Of a stretch of 64,000 nucleotides of DNA, positions 12,228-23,158 are shown in pieces; position 1 is the stretch's first letter; every line of letters starts with the position of its first letter. The DNA is from Pieris napi (taxonomy: Eukaryota; Arthropoda; Insecta; Lepidoptera; Pieridae), in assembly GCF_905475465.1 (NCBI RefSeq), contig NC_062241.1, positions 3,410,001 through 3,474,000 of the forward strand. Reading direction: 5' to 3'. Below the pieces are notes generated by a model. That model searched no databases. It saw only the letters and a list, made by a program, of their open reading frames with translations, and had not been told where the DNA came from. The translations under genes and the position numbers were made by a program.

Positions 12228-15200
12228 ATGGTGCGCGCTGCAGTGTTCCTGCTGGCGGTAGCACTGTGCCGCGCCGGCACCCTTGATTCCGAATTGGGCG
12301 TCGGTAAATCCATCAACATATTTATGAGGTAATTAATTTATATTGATTTACAACATAACATATCGTTGAACATTAAGTAAAACATGTTTTCGGTTTGCGA
12401 AACTATTATATACCAAAAATCTTCTAATAATAAAAAAACAAGATGACATTTCATCCATTAGAAAAACGAATATTGCGATCTATTTTTGTAATATTGACAT
12501 TATTATTCATTGTTTACTCAGTATGGCCTTACGACACCTGAGAATTCTGATATGGTCCTTTGTTTATCATTATGTTTGTTTATCTTATCACTGGATAACG
12601 ACGGTATGCGATACAAATGCATAATTAATGGTAATTTATGACCTGATCATCAATCAACATTCCTTCATTTAAATGTGTTGAATTCCTTATAATGTGTATC
12701 GTTAATTATTTATGTATTTTTATATGGACGTAATTGCCGTAATGTGGTTTGATAATAATCTATGCATTTAAATAAATAGTTGAATAATTCGATGTCGTAT
12801 TGTATTTCATGTGTTTAAAAATGGTACTAAAATGCGTTTTCTATGACCTGTAATATGCAACATAAGTCTGTGCTGTCCACAGAACTGCGTTGGTTGGAAT
12901 GCGAAACATAGGTACATATACAACTCCGTCGTTACTGGCTAAAGTAAAATATAATTTACTACATTATTAACATATTACAAATATGGATAAAATTCTTTCC
13001 TACTTCTTCGCAAATTATGCGAATTAAGAGAGATTGTAAGGCCCCTTTAAGTATATTTTCTTAAATGTAAATTGCTAGGTTTGACTAAATGTTACTATAA
13101 TAATACCAGCAGCTAAGTTTCATCGTCGGACGTCAAGGCAGAACACAAAATACCATCCGTATCACCTCGACGTCCGTTGTTCGTCGAGCGTTTCTTAAGG
13201 CTGTTTCTTAGGCACCACCACTATGTGGAACCACCACTAAAGTATTTCCGAACCAATTCAACTTATCACTCGGCAACGCATTTGCCAGCCTTCTAACTTA
13301 ACATCACATGAGCCGCCTGCCCGTTTGCTTCCTGTTACATAAAGTAAAAATAAGAATCAACACGACAAATTCTTTGTCACTAAAATTACTATGACAACAA
13401 ATACTTGGGAATTGGTATTAGAAATATTCGGTAGGCGCAACACATACACACAATTATGGCTATGCGGTTATTAAATATCAATTGACTGCATTGTTTGAAT
13501 AGGTATATCAGAATTTCAAGGAATGCGGTACCAAGTTATTTGTACTACCAAGTTTTAATTATTTAATTGATTTGTTTTGATCAAACGGTTTAAAAAATAC
13601 TCGTTTTTTTTCAATAATATTATAAGGAAGTAAAGTTTGTGAGTAGTTCGATTTCACGAGTAGAAAATATTATTCGAGGACAAACCTTAGTGACATGTTT
13701 GATAGTAACTATGTTCGCTATTAGTAAATTATTTTATTATTTTATATTTGTTTGTACATACATATACATATATAGTAACATAAAAGGTAAAGAATGATTT
13801 TTTTTAAATTAATACAATAAACGAAATAAAATGATAGAGGACAAGTATTTGTTTTTAATTTATGTTATTATTATTCATTACTTAATATGTCATGTGGAGC
13901 ATGGTGTAATGGTTGCAGCTCCTTACAACGTTGTGTAAAAAAAATGGCGATTAAAAAGAGTGGCGGAGAGTTTATTGCCAGTCCTTCTCTTCCGTTCCAC
14001 GCCCTTGATTTGAGCAAGTAAATGTAAAATTAGAAGCATTAATATGTTTTTCTTTATTGAGAGTCATAAGTGTACATTATGTTACCTATTTGATTAAATG
14101 ATTTTTTACTTTTACTTAAGAAATGCAACAAAAAGTATCTGGGACGTATCTAGAACCTTTTGGCATAAAACAAAATACAACATTGTTCCTGTTATATTTC
14201 TAAAAAAAAGTATTACCATTTTTTTTACACTCTTTTGTGCCGTCACAATCGTAATTTAACACAATAATTAAATTGATTTTGGGCACCGAAGTAAGGGGGC
14301 GTCCATAAATTACGTGAGGTGTTTTTTTTAAATTTTCTGTCCCTCCCTTGGTGAGATGTCGTGAGATTTTATTCAACCCCCTCCCCCATCCCCCAATCTC
14401 ACGTGAGATTTTTCAAAATGTGGGTTTCTTAAGTAAACCCGTTGGATTGTTATTGTAAAAAGAAAAAAAAAATTGCTTCGTGCTTTTATTTCGACTAAAA
14501 CAAAATAAGTGAAATGTTGAGCGTTTAGGTATGGAGTTAGCGGGAAGTCGCAGAGATGGCCTTTAGGGTCAACCGTTTTCCTATTTTTTTTTAATCAGAA
14601 AAAAAATTGCGTGATATTTGCCGAGACCCCCCCTCTCTCCAACGTAAGATTAAATGAGATTTGACTCGACCCCCTCCCCCCCTTAAACACCTCACGTAAT
14701 TTATGGACGCCCCCTAATGCACTGCTCCTTTTTTTCAGATATGGCTACCTCAGTATTTGTATGCGAGTGGTTCCACGTAATGACACAGAGTCCTGGGTAT
14801 TTCGGGAGCCAACAGTCAGTGTGTTCAGGGACGTGGAAAAGTTCACAGTGGCGCCGAAACCTCGACATGCGAAGACACTCTTCGACGGCGATTTTCACAT
14901 GGAGTTCTGCGATAACCTGAAACAGTTGCTGCAGGCGTATTTCAGAGATTTCAGCTTTGAGAGGCGAGTTTCTTCTATATATACGAATAGACAACTTTGC
15001 AGCTACGTATATACCAGTTAAAGATGCAAGAGCAGAGTCATGTCATTCTTAATCTTGAGGTTTAAATCCGGTCGCCAAACTCCAAAAAAGTCTCCTCTTC
15101 TTTCCATTTTTCGTCATCGTTTCTTGAAGTAGGGCGAATGGGAAAAATATATGGTGGAGTTGAGTAGTTTATGTATCCATTTTGAAAGATCGATACACGA

Positions 15201-18200
15201 TTTAAATAACTTCCCTCGATAGAAAATATCCAAACATAGCCAATTTTTGACACTTTGAATTCATTTTATGGCGAAAATATATAGGTATATAGAACATGAT
15301 ATTGAAATTTACACGATATATTTTATCGCAAGCTTAGTAGTCCATTTCAGAAAAAAAATACGTGTGCCACTCGGGGACTGCTGCGGTAAAGCTATTGCAT
15401 AGCATTTTTTATAAACTTATGCAATATAATTATTTATTTATTTTTTGCAGTAATTCAAGTTTTTTCTTCGATATTAATTAATTCAATCTACCACTCTACC
15501 AGACTCAGATTAACACGCCTATCCGATCACGCTACACCGATTTGAGACGCAGTATGCGTTCTGTCCCGTTCTAACGCGTATTGGCCGCACCTATATTACG
15601 TCATCGTGTGTTAGGTTTATTTCGTTACGGAATTTCTTGATTCGGTCGCCGCGCTCAAAGCCCGCGATAAAATCTATGCAATAGCTTAAAAATGATAAAA
15701 TTAGATTAATGTAATGTTTTACATAACTAATAGTTATTGCGGGCCGGCGCGCCTCAGTGCTCCAGCTCTCTACTGCGCCCCGCAGTCCACCCCGAGACAC
15801 TGACAGCAATTCGTGCTGGGATAGGGCCTTAAGGCATGACGCCTTCTAATCATAATTGTTCACAAATGGATATTTATTTTTATATAACGGGGGGCAAAGG
15901 GACAAGGGTTTTTACTCGTGTTAGGTAATACTACCATGGATAAACACTGCCAGAAGGCAAATGCGTTACGGGCCTTTTAAGAAATTTCTTTGTATCATCA
16001 AGTTTTCTTGTTATGGTCCCTACTTTGGATGTTTTTCTGTGAGCAGCCATTTTGCAATTGTTACTATGATTTTAGATATAATTAATTCGTATTTAATTGA
16101 CATCTATTATGTTCCAGATTAGAGCGGCCATGGCGAGCGTTCACAGCGGGTTGGCCGACAGATATCATGGCGCGGAATTTGGGTATCAACTCCTCTTTTA
16201 TCAACGGGGACCACTGCTATGTACTTGTTAGGGTGTCGAGGTAAATATAACTAAGATTACGTGCTGATGATTCTTGGTGCAATATAACGGGGTCAAAAAG
16301 TAATTTATTATTATTTATTTGGCCAGCAAGACGCACCCAAAGTTGGCACTTCCAAAGTTTTAACTTCCAACACAATTAACATTTTCAAATTGAAATGATG
16401 ACAGTGCTATATGTTTTTATAGCCCTTTTTATGGGACTGCAAACTGGCAAGTGGGTCACTCAGAAAGCCGCCCATGGACACTTGTACCGCCTGGTAAATT
16501 GTGTTCTTGCTGTGATGAAATGAGGATGAGTTAAAACGGTGCAATTTGATTTTTTCTCTCCTTACAATTGCCTGAAAGTAATTGATTGTTATTAGTCCGT
16601 CCGTTGCCATAATTATTTAAATTTCATGTTCATACTATAGTATTACAACTAAGTGTTAAAAAAATAATTACAGGTTTCGTGAAACGGCAAAACTAAGCGA
16701 TTTACCACCAAATGTCCCGGTGGAGGATGTAGTATTCGATGCCATAAAAGACACCACTATTGGCGACACGGTATCTATAGCAGATTTCATCAGAAAATAC
16801 GGATCACATTATATAGCATCTTATATAACTGGAAATTCATTATACCAGGTAATTTAACCGTTTATTTGGAAAAAATAACTACGTATAGATACTAATTGGG
16901 GTTTGAGATATATGTTATCCATTTCACCATAGGTTATGAATATGATATTACGTTTTAGATGTTTAGGAACGTTTGATAGAAACTACGGTAATATTTATTA
17001 GACTTGAAAATAGTTTACTCCATTACGAATGTTATTCCCAAAAATACTCAATAAATTTTTTACAAATATATTACAATTTACAATAATAGTAGAAAAGTAT
17101 TGCTTATTATATTCTACGTTAACGAATTACTAAAGTAAAACGGCAGAAAAGGAAAATTTGCTCTTAAAAACAGTAGAAATGACTTCTGGATTCCAAAATT
17201 ATAAAGTAAATAATATAAAACGGTCCTTTATTTCAACACGGATTGAAGTTTTAATAATGTTTTTAGTTGTATGTTGTAATCGCGTAACAGTTAAACAAAA
17301 TCGTCCATCAAAGATTTTTTGCATCATCTTGCAACGCGTGAACTCACGTGATATTGTACATGGAGTGAAACGTGATTATGTTTTGGAAAGATTTTGAAAA
17401 CATACCGATAATTTTCTTTACCCATATTATTGACTCACCATTTATAAATGGATTTGTGATTTGATTCGTTAATTGCGGTCATAATATAAAATAGTTATTT
17501 TTTCAATTTACTTTTTTGGTGTAGTATTTGTACCAATACCAATATAAATTGCATTACAAATCTTTATAACTTTTTATTTATTTTATTTAGCGGTTTATTG
17601 ACAATCCACAACTTTTTTTAGTTAAATAATTTGCTAAAACGGATTACACATACGAAGAATTACTACTAAAACTTTATGTACTAACCAAGACAATTTACTA
17701 ATAATTTATTCGTTGAGCTGTGTTATGTCTATGGATAGAAACAAAATTGAAATTGAGTGTACGTCACCTTATAGAAATCGTGTGTATTATTGACAGTGGA
17801 TATCCGTCGAAACTAATGAATATTTGTCTATGATCACAATATCAGTAGTTGTCACTCAATCGTTGATAATTATTTTAAGAAATTTTAAAAAAGTTTATTT
17901 TTAGTCATAAATTAAATAGGAGAGTCATGTTTGAATTGAAAAAGTTTCGGTTTAAAGGACGAAGATTATTTGCAATTATATATAGCCTGTAACCATCCTT
18001 CAAGATAGATTGTCGAACAAAGTGTCTTAATCCGACAAAGTGGTTACTAAGTTTTGCCTTCGACTAAATAAATTCTTTGTATTATCAAATTTTCGCGAAT
18101 CGTAGGATAGCAACTTCTATTTCACTGATCCGCAATTATGTGTCTTATAACCAAAAACCATTATAGATTGAAGGTTAAACCACGTAATAAATAAAAAAGG

Positions 18201-20519
18201 TTGGTAGGTTTTCGAACAAAATTCCTTATCGTGCATTGCGAAAGGGGGCGAGACGGAAAAAATTAAGACCAACAATTGTAACGACACTTTTTTGCTATTT
18301 GCTATTGTAATACGCCGGTTCTCGTCCGATCACCTAAGTTAAGCAACGTCGAGCAGTACTTGGATGGGTGACCGCCTGGGAACACCGCGTGATGTTGGCT
18401 TTTTTTTCGTAGGGATAAGAAATAGAAATTATTTTTGGAATCACTTAACTAAATTAGTGTTGTTGGAACGAAGATATCGCGTGTTGCGAAAAGGGGCTAG
18501 GCGGAATAAATTAAGACCAAAAGTTGTATACATTTTGCTATAGTTGTTCTATTATATATTTTCGATACATCTATCGCCAACGTCCATACCACGTTGAATA
18601 CACCGGTTCTCGTCCGATCACCGAAGTTAAGCAACGTCGGGCGAGGGCGGGAAAATTATTTTTGGAATCATTTAACTAAATTAGTCGTAGTAAACGTACA
18701 CCAGAATCCCTGTCCAATAATTTCGGGGTCCCCTAGGTTCCTTGCAAAATATAATACCTTTCAAAAATATTCATTATGATAAATAAAAAAAAATAATGTA
18801 TCAGGAAAATGTCATGAAATTCTTCTGAATTTATTAATCTATCTAGGAGATATTTGATGATTCTAGAGTACAGTAAGGGTATTATAAGTTGACACTTAGC
18901 TCTAAGTATATCAAGACAATATTAAATACATAAAGAAGTCTTAGATCGCACTTATGGTAAGATTTAAGATGATGTATTTACAAGAAGCACTTCCCAGGTG
19001 TTTGTGTTCTCTCGTGGCGTGTACTCCCGGATCAAAGAGCGTGTTAAGTCGCGGGGCGTGTCAGACATACCCGCAGCTGAAATGAACAATTTCTTCTCCC
19101 CGTTATTCGCGGAACACGTTGGCGCTGTGAAGGTTTGATCATTATGGATCTGTGCTTTTAGTCATAAATCTTTATTGTGAAATTTGCTTCATAGAAATAT
19201 GGTTTTTTTTTTCAAGTATTGCCTTACCTTATGTTATAACAATGAACTAGAGAATTCGATGAGAATTTAAAAGTCACAGCGTCGTATTCATAGTGCCAAA
19301 CTAAGAAAGAATCTAGAATAGTATGCTAAAAGCACAGATTCAACAATCAAAAAGAAATTGTATCATGATCACTTCACTCTCTCATTGGTCATCATAAACT
19401 TCTTTTCTTTATCATTCCTTCATCGTTTCATATCGTCATCATTTTTCATCCTTCTTTCCAATATCAAGAATACATGGCCAGTATTAGCTCTACTTATAAA
19501 TTACAAATATGGTAGACCATAGACGATAGAATAAAGAAAAGAAGCTTATAACGCGAAAAATCCTCGAGTTCACGCCCAAATGTGAAAATAGTTTCAAAAG
19601 CGTGAATCTTGTCTATGCTCTCACTCCAGGTATTTGTGTTCTCTAGAACCGCATACTCTATGATCAAAGAGAGACTTAAAAGCAAGGGCGTGGCTGATAT
19701 AACTGCTAAAGAGTTGGAAGGATATTTCTCGCCATGGCAGGCCAAGCATATTGGCCAGATCAAGGTATTTTGTGACCTCATTACACCACATTCACCACAT
19801 TAACCATTCATTATCACTACTACACTCATACTTTTACCTAACCTAATCGTAAAACACCAAAATTTACTATTAAGTTATTGAATCATAATATTTCGTAAGT
19901 TGGCAAGATGAGTTGAAGAAAGTTAACTTCATGTGTACGGTATTATTATACTACACTGGTCAAGTGCGGGCAGGCAGATAAGGCACTTCTGAGACCTGCT
20001 GATTTTCCATTAGTCCTTCACCGTCAAGTTTTGTTATATATGTAATAAAATACTATCAAGTATTACAGCCAGGATCCAAAATCACGAAGAGAGTGTCACA
20101 CGCTTGATTTTCGGCGAATTTGCTCAGTATAAACCCAAAGACATCTTGCCAACTTACATGCCAGAATCGAAATATATTTGAAAATCTTCCTTAACTGTAA
20201 GCTACTTTTGTTAATAGTATCTTTATATATATAAAATAATATTTAATTAATATTTCAGGTGGCGAGTGGAAATAAAACAGTGGAAAGTTGGGCGATGAAA
20301 CGCCTCAGAGTACACTATTATATATTTTCGTACCCAAGTCTTTTAAAGCTGCACGGAGAGCCGGCGCTTTTAAGAAATTTAGATACATTATTAGGAAATG
20401 AAGCCTTATTACAATTAGAATTAAAGACATTAGCGCCTGCTTTTAAAGACGCGCAAAAAAGAAAGTGGTTTGAAGAAGTGATAGACAATTATTTAAAATT
20501 GTGGGAGAGTAATATGTGA
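12228..20519 (+). CDS. tsl: Torso-like, secreted MACPF protein
   Basis: Six coding exons: 12228-12328, 14739-14963, 16118-16240, 16674-16848, fifth exon 18998-19132 (5a) or 19630-19764 (5b), and 20259-20519. Intron phases are 2, 2, 2, 0, 0. The product is 339 aa. Residues 1-17 are a signal peptide (M-V-R, then a hydrophobic run ending CRAG). The MACPF signature reads [13 protein letters not shown] at 192-204. Further marks are [11 protein letters not shown] in exon 3 and ASGNKT near the start of exon 6. N-glycosylation sequons include NDT, NSS and NKT. Torso-like is an arthropod MACPF protein secreted by ovarian follicle cells at the egg poles that promotes Torso receptor activation; it also affects growth and moulting time. 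All introns are GT-AG except intron 2, whose donor is GC. The length fits the family (about 350 aa). The start is the first ATG before the signal peptide. Confidence 0.93.
13127..13345 (+). repeat. Non-LTR 3'-end fragment (family A) in tsl intron 1
   Basis: Starts GGACGTCAAGGCAGAACACA and continues TACCATCCGTATCACCTCGA, ATTTCCGAACCAATTCAACT and GCCTGCCCGTTTGCTTCCTG. Near-copy of 5541-5811 with a central deletion. Confidence 0.7.
13892..14036 (+). repeat. Dispersed SINE-like/non-LTR tail fragment
   Basis: GGAGCATGGTGTAATGGTTG, CAGCTCCTTACAACGTTGTG, AAAGAGTGGCGGAGAGTTTA and TTGCCAGTCCTTCTCTTCCG form a stretch I recognise as a dispersed lepidopteran repeat. Class uncertain. Confidence 0.45.
14295..14714. 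mobile_element. PIF/Harbinger-like MITE next to tsl exon 2
   Basis: 420 bp with terminal inverted repeats GGGGGCGTCCATAAATTACG (left) and CGTAATTTATGGACGCCCCC (right), extended by TGAGGTGTTT/AAACACCTCA. Flanked by TAA on both sides (14292-14294 and 14715-14717), the 3-bp TWA duplication of PIF/Harbinger elements. A second inner pair (GTGAGATTTT/CGTAAGATTAAATGAGATTT) gives further dyad symmetry. No ORF. Its right edge is only 24 nt before exon 2 of tsl. Confidence 0.8.
15590..15835. repeat. GC-rich block in tsl intron 2, probably a dispersed repeat
   Basis: This stretch is much more GC-rich and CpG-rich than its surroundings (CGGTCGCCGCGCTCAAAGCC, GCGGGCCGGCGCGCCTCAGT, CTACTGCGCCCCGCAGTCCA). 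It has no coding frame that splices into tsl and ends GGATAGGGCCTTAAGG. It resembles repeat DNA more than an exon; the family is unknown to me. Confidence 0.35.
15895..15980 (-). repeat. Non-LTR 3'-end fragment (family A), reverse
   Basis: Plus strand reads ACTACCATGGATAAACACTG, CCAGAAGGCAAATGCGTTAC and GGGCCTTTTAAGAA, a diverged match to the reverse-orientation copies at 50917-51045 and 55013-55240. Confidence 0.5.
18309..18399 (+). pseudogene. 5S rRNA pseudogene lacking its 5' end
   Basis: From CGCCGGTTCTCGTCCGATCA to ACACCGCGTGATGTTGGC this follows the insect 5S rRNA 3' three-quarters, including the internal control region (AAGTTAAGCAACGTC, TACTTGGATGGGTGACCGCC). About the first 28 nt are missing and roughly 6 nt near GTCGAGCAGTA are deleted. 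An 8-T Pol III terminator follows at 18400-18407. Not a complete 5S gene (about 119 nt). Confidence 0.9.
18576..18643 (+). pseudogene. 5S rRNA pseudogene lacking its 3' end
   Basis: Begins exactly at a 5S rRNA 5' end (GCCAACGTCCATACCACGTT) and runs through CCGATCACCGAAGTTAAGCA to GTCGGGCG, then breaks off into flanking repeat DNA. The last ~50 nt, including the terminator, are gone. It is less diverged than the copy at 18309. Confidence 0.9.
18998..19132 (+). other. tsl: tsl alternative fifth exon 5a
   Basis: 135-nt phase 0/0 exon between TTCCCAG and GTTTGA. It encodes 45 residues starting [20 protein letters not shown]. It is followed 497 nt later by exon 5b of identical length and phase; 27 of 45 residues match. 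Either exon joins in frame to exon 4 and exon 6. Confidence 0.8.
19630..19764 (+). other. tsl: tsl alternative fifth exon 5b
   Basis: 135-nt phase 0/0 exon between CACTCCAG and GTATTT. It encodes 45 residues starting [20 protein letters not shown]. Homologous to exon 5a and to exon 4 of the downstream paralogue (31617-31748). It lies in the segment that is repeated at 22355-24994. Confidence 0.8.
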
Positions 20520-21785
20520 TAGATATTTTAAAGGGCAGATTTTAAGATGCACTCCAACCATTCTGAACCTCGCATTTTCCGGCTCGATGGACCAAAAATT
20601 TTCGATTCGAGAAACATTAAATTCTTACTTATTAGATAAACTATATGTTCTATTTTGGTCAAATGAATACTAGAAGCTTGGAGAATCTTAAAATTTAACC
20701 CTTAAATAGTGCTGACAAGAGTATTTTAGTTTATATTTGATTTATGAGAGAATGCTATATTTTTCTGTGATTGATCAATATTTATTTTTATAACGATTAA
20801 TTTTCCACCAGTGTAAGTACAAACAATTATAGTTTTAATATTCGTCCATTATAAAGTACTGTATATTTTTGAAACCTTATACAAAAAAATTATTGCATTT
20901 GTATTTTTATATAAAGGCCAATTTGTATTTAAAATATATATTTCGTCGTCCTGATTGCATTTTATAAGGTTTGTTGATAAATATATTGTGATTCCTCTTT
21001 ACAATGTTTATGAAGGTATAATCTAAAAGCGGTCACGTTCCTTACTACTACATTTTAACGTCATTTGCTTACTTAAGTGCGAACTTTAAAGTCAGAATAT
21101 GGTCGTAAAATAATACCTGTTTTAAACAATTTTAAGAGTCAAAATTTAGGGCAACAAATGGTCTCTAGAGATTCTCTATATGTCGAAACTACGAACGAAC
21201 TAAATTAGTCGAATCTCTCTTCGAAATTCTCTTTTAGCTCATCGTCTTACAAAGTATTTACGATGTAATGTAAAGAGACAGACTGTAGTTGGAAGAGCAA
21301 TTAGACCAATTGTTTTTATAAAGAGGTAAATATAGGAATCGGTGACTATAAATTTTTTTGTGGTTGGAGAAAGTTTTATTTCCATAGCTGACGTGGCGAG
21401 AACCACATTTATTGTTACAAAAAATATCGATAAATATGTATATTTAATTTTATAATTCAGATGTCTACTTATTTATTTTTTAATTTATTTTAACATGATC
21501 AAACACGATGCTGCATTTACAACCCAACAGTGTTCTTATTGTATTAAAATGTGTAAATATGTTAGTATGTAAGAATAAACATATTTTATGAATTTGATTT
21601 TATTTTATTCTACCGTTTTGTCTCGCAACAAATAAATAAGCTCGATTTATCAACTTAGTACAAAGTATCTTTTATATAAACTAAAAATGTCAAGCAATTT
21701 CAATATAAACCAAATACTGTACTACATATAAAGCATAATAATAATATGTATAGCCTTTATATTCCAAAATTCTGTGATCTGTGAT
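20520..21785 (+). other. tsl 3' UTR
   Basis: AT-rich non-coding sequence after the tsl stop codon, with a poly(A) signal AATAAA at 21574-21579. No other gene seen. Confidence 0.55.
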
Positions 21786-22090
21786 CTTTAATATATTTCC
21801 AGTACAGTATATCTCGGCGTTCGGTGTGCCTCTTGGCAAAGGCCTCCTCTAACCCTTTCCACTGTTCTCTATCCTTTGCGACCCTTCTCCAGTTGTAGCC
21901 TGCTGTTAATTTAACTTTGTCCTCCCACCTTTGCGTTGTCGGCCTCTTCTTCGTTTTCCGTCTCTAGGGTACAATTCTGTCAATATTTTGCTCCATTTTT
22001 CATGGGGGCTCCGTATACGACCCGTCCATCTCCATTTCATTTGGTCTATCTTAGAATGTCTGTCACACCTGTTCTAGCTCTTATGTCTGT
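21786..22090 (-). repeat. Non-LTR (RTE/R4-type) reverse-transcriptase C-terminal fragment, reverse
   Basis: On the reverse strand one frame reads AGYNWRRVAKDREQWKGLEE and then AFAKRHTERR, the D-R-x-x-W...LEEA tail that ends many insect non-LTR polymerase ORFs. Present in both duplicated units (second copy 24690-24994), so it predates the duplication. Confidence 0.65.
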
Positions 22091-22097
22091 GTTTACT

Positions 22098-22354
22098 TAG
22101 AGCTCATAGGAGTACCTGAAACGGGTAACAAAGTACTCTGAACTATAAAAATCTCGACTCATTGAATCAAGTTAATATATTGGATAAGGTATGCTGTCGT
22201 CCTGGTTTCTGCAGCACATTTCCTCGCAAGACGTACCTAGTCCCGTTCAGGGAGGAGGCCCGTTCAAGTGATGTATTTGATCGCGCCCTGCCGATGCTGG
22301 GTGGTACAGGGTGCAGCATGCTAGAAGAATTATTAAGATACGAAAAATAAATTT
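22098..22354 (+). repeat. Spacer between duplicated units, with non-LTR-like peptide
   Basis: This 257-nt stretch is absent from unit B. An ORF at 22162-22350 contains F-C-S-T-F-P-R-K-T-Y-L-V-P-F-R-E-E-A, reminiscent of the C-terminal tail of lepidopteran retrotransposon reverse transcriptases. The match is by eye only. Confidence 0.4.
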
Positions 22355-22513
22355 TACATGGCCAGTATTAGCTCTACTTATAAATTACAAATATGGTAGA
22401 CCATAGACGATAGAATAAAGAAAAGAAGCTTATAACGCGAAAAATCCTCGAGTTCACGCCCAAATGTGAAAATAGTTTCAAAAGCGTGAATCTTGTCTAT
22501 GCTCTCACTCCAG

Positions 22514-22648
22514 GTATTTGTGTTCTCTAGAACCGCATACTCTATGATCAAAGAGAGACTTAAAAGCTAGGGCGTGGCTGATATAACTGCTAAAGAGTTG
22601 GAAGGATATTTCTCGCCATGGCAGGCCAAGCATATTGGCCAGATCAAG
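22514..22648 (+). pseudogene. Duplicate of tsl exon 5b with a nonsense codon
   Basis: Matches exon 5b over all 135 nt except one base: the AAG of codon 19 has become TAG (22568-22570). Splice sites CACTCCAG and GTATTT are intact. Any transcript using it would stop here unless it is skipped. Confidence 0.9.
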
Positions 22649-23158
22649 GTATTTTGTGACGTCATTACACCACATTCACCACATTAACCATTCATCATCA
22701 CTACTACACTCATACTTTTACCTAAACACTCATACTTTTACTTGATAAGTAAACACCAACATGTTGTTAATTTTAAATCAAAAGATATCGAAAGTTGGCT
22801 AGATGAGTTGAAGAAAGTTAACTTCATATGGATATCTATACGGTATGATTATACTGCACTGGTCAAACGAGGGCAGGCAGATAAGGCACTTCTGAGACCT
22901 GCTGATTTTCCAATTGTACTTCACCATCATGTGTTATATATGTAACATAATACTATCAAGTATTATAGCGGGTATCCGAACTCACGACGACAGTGTCGCA
23001 CGCTTCATTTTCGGCAAATTTGCTTAGTATAAACCCAAAGACATCTTGCCAACTTACATGCCAGGATCGAAATGTATTTGAAAATCTTCCTTAACTGTAA
23101 GCTACTTTTGTTAATAGTATCTTTATATATATAAAATAATATCTATTTAATATTTCAG

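Larger units (their letters stand above)
18231..18686 (+). repeat. Two tandem repeat units, each holding a broken 5S rRNA gene
   Basis: Unit 1 (about 18231-18459) and unit 2 (about 18479-18686) share a left part (TTGCGAAAGGGGGCGAGACG and AATTAAGACCAA versus TTGCGAAAAGGGGCTAGGCG and AATTAAGACCAA) and a right part (AATTATTTTTGGAATCA, TTAACTAAATTAGT). A 5S rRNA segment lies between the two parts in each unit. Both units sit in tsl intron 4. Confidence 0.8.
19471..22097 (+). repeat. Segmental duplication, unit A
   Basis: Starts ACATGGCCAGTATTAGCTCT and holds exon 5b, intron 5, exon 6, about 1.05 kb of 3' UTR with AATAAA at 21574-21579, and a reverse-oriented non-LTR fragment. It is repeated, with small indels, as unit B at 22355-24994. 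Intron 5 of unit A has lost sequence relative to unit B. Confidence 0.93.

Noticed and set aside
14701..15021. Three overlapping ORFs on both strands
   Set aside because: They are shadows of tsl exon 2, whose real frame starts at the splice acceptor.
18594..18779. 61-residue ORF
   Set aside because: It reads through the truncated 5S rRNA gene.
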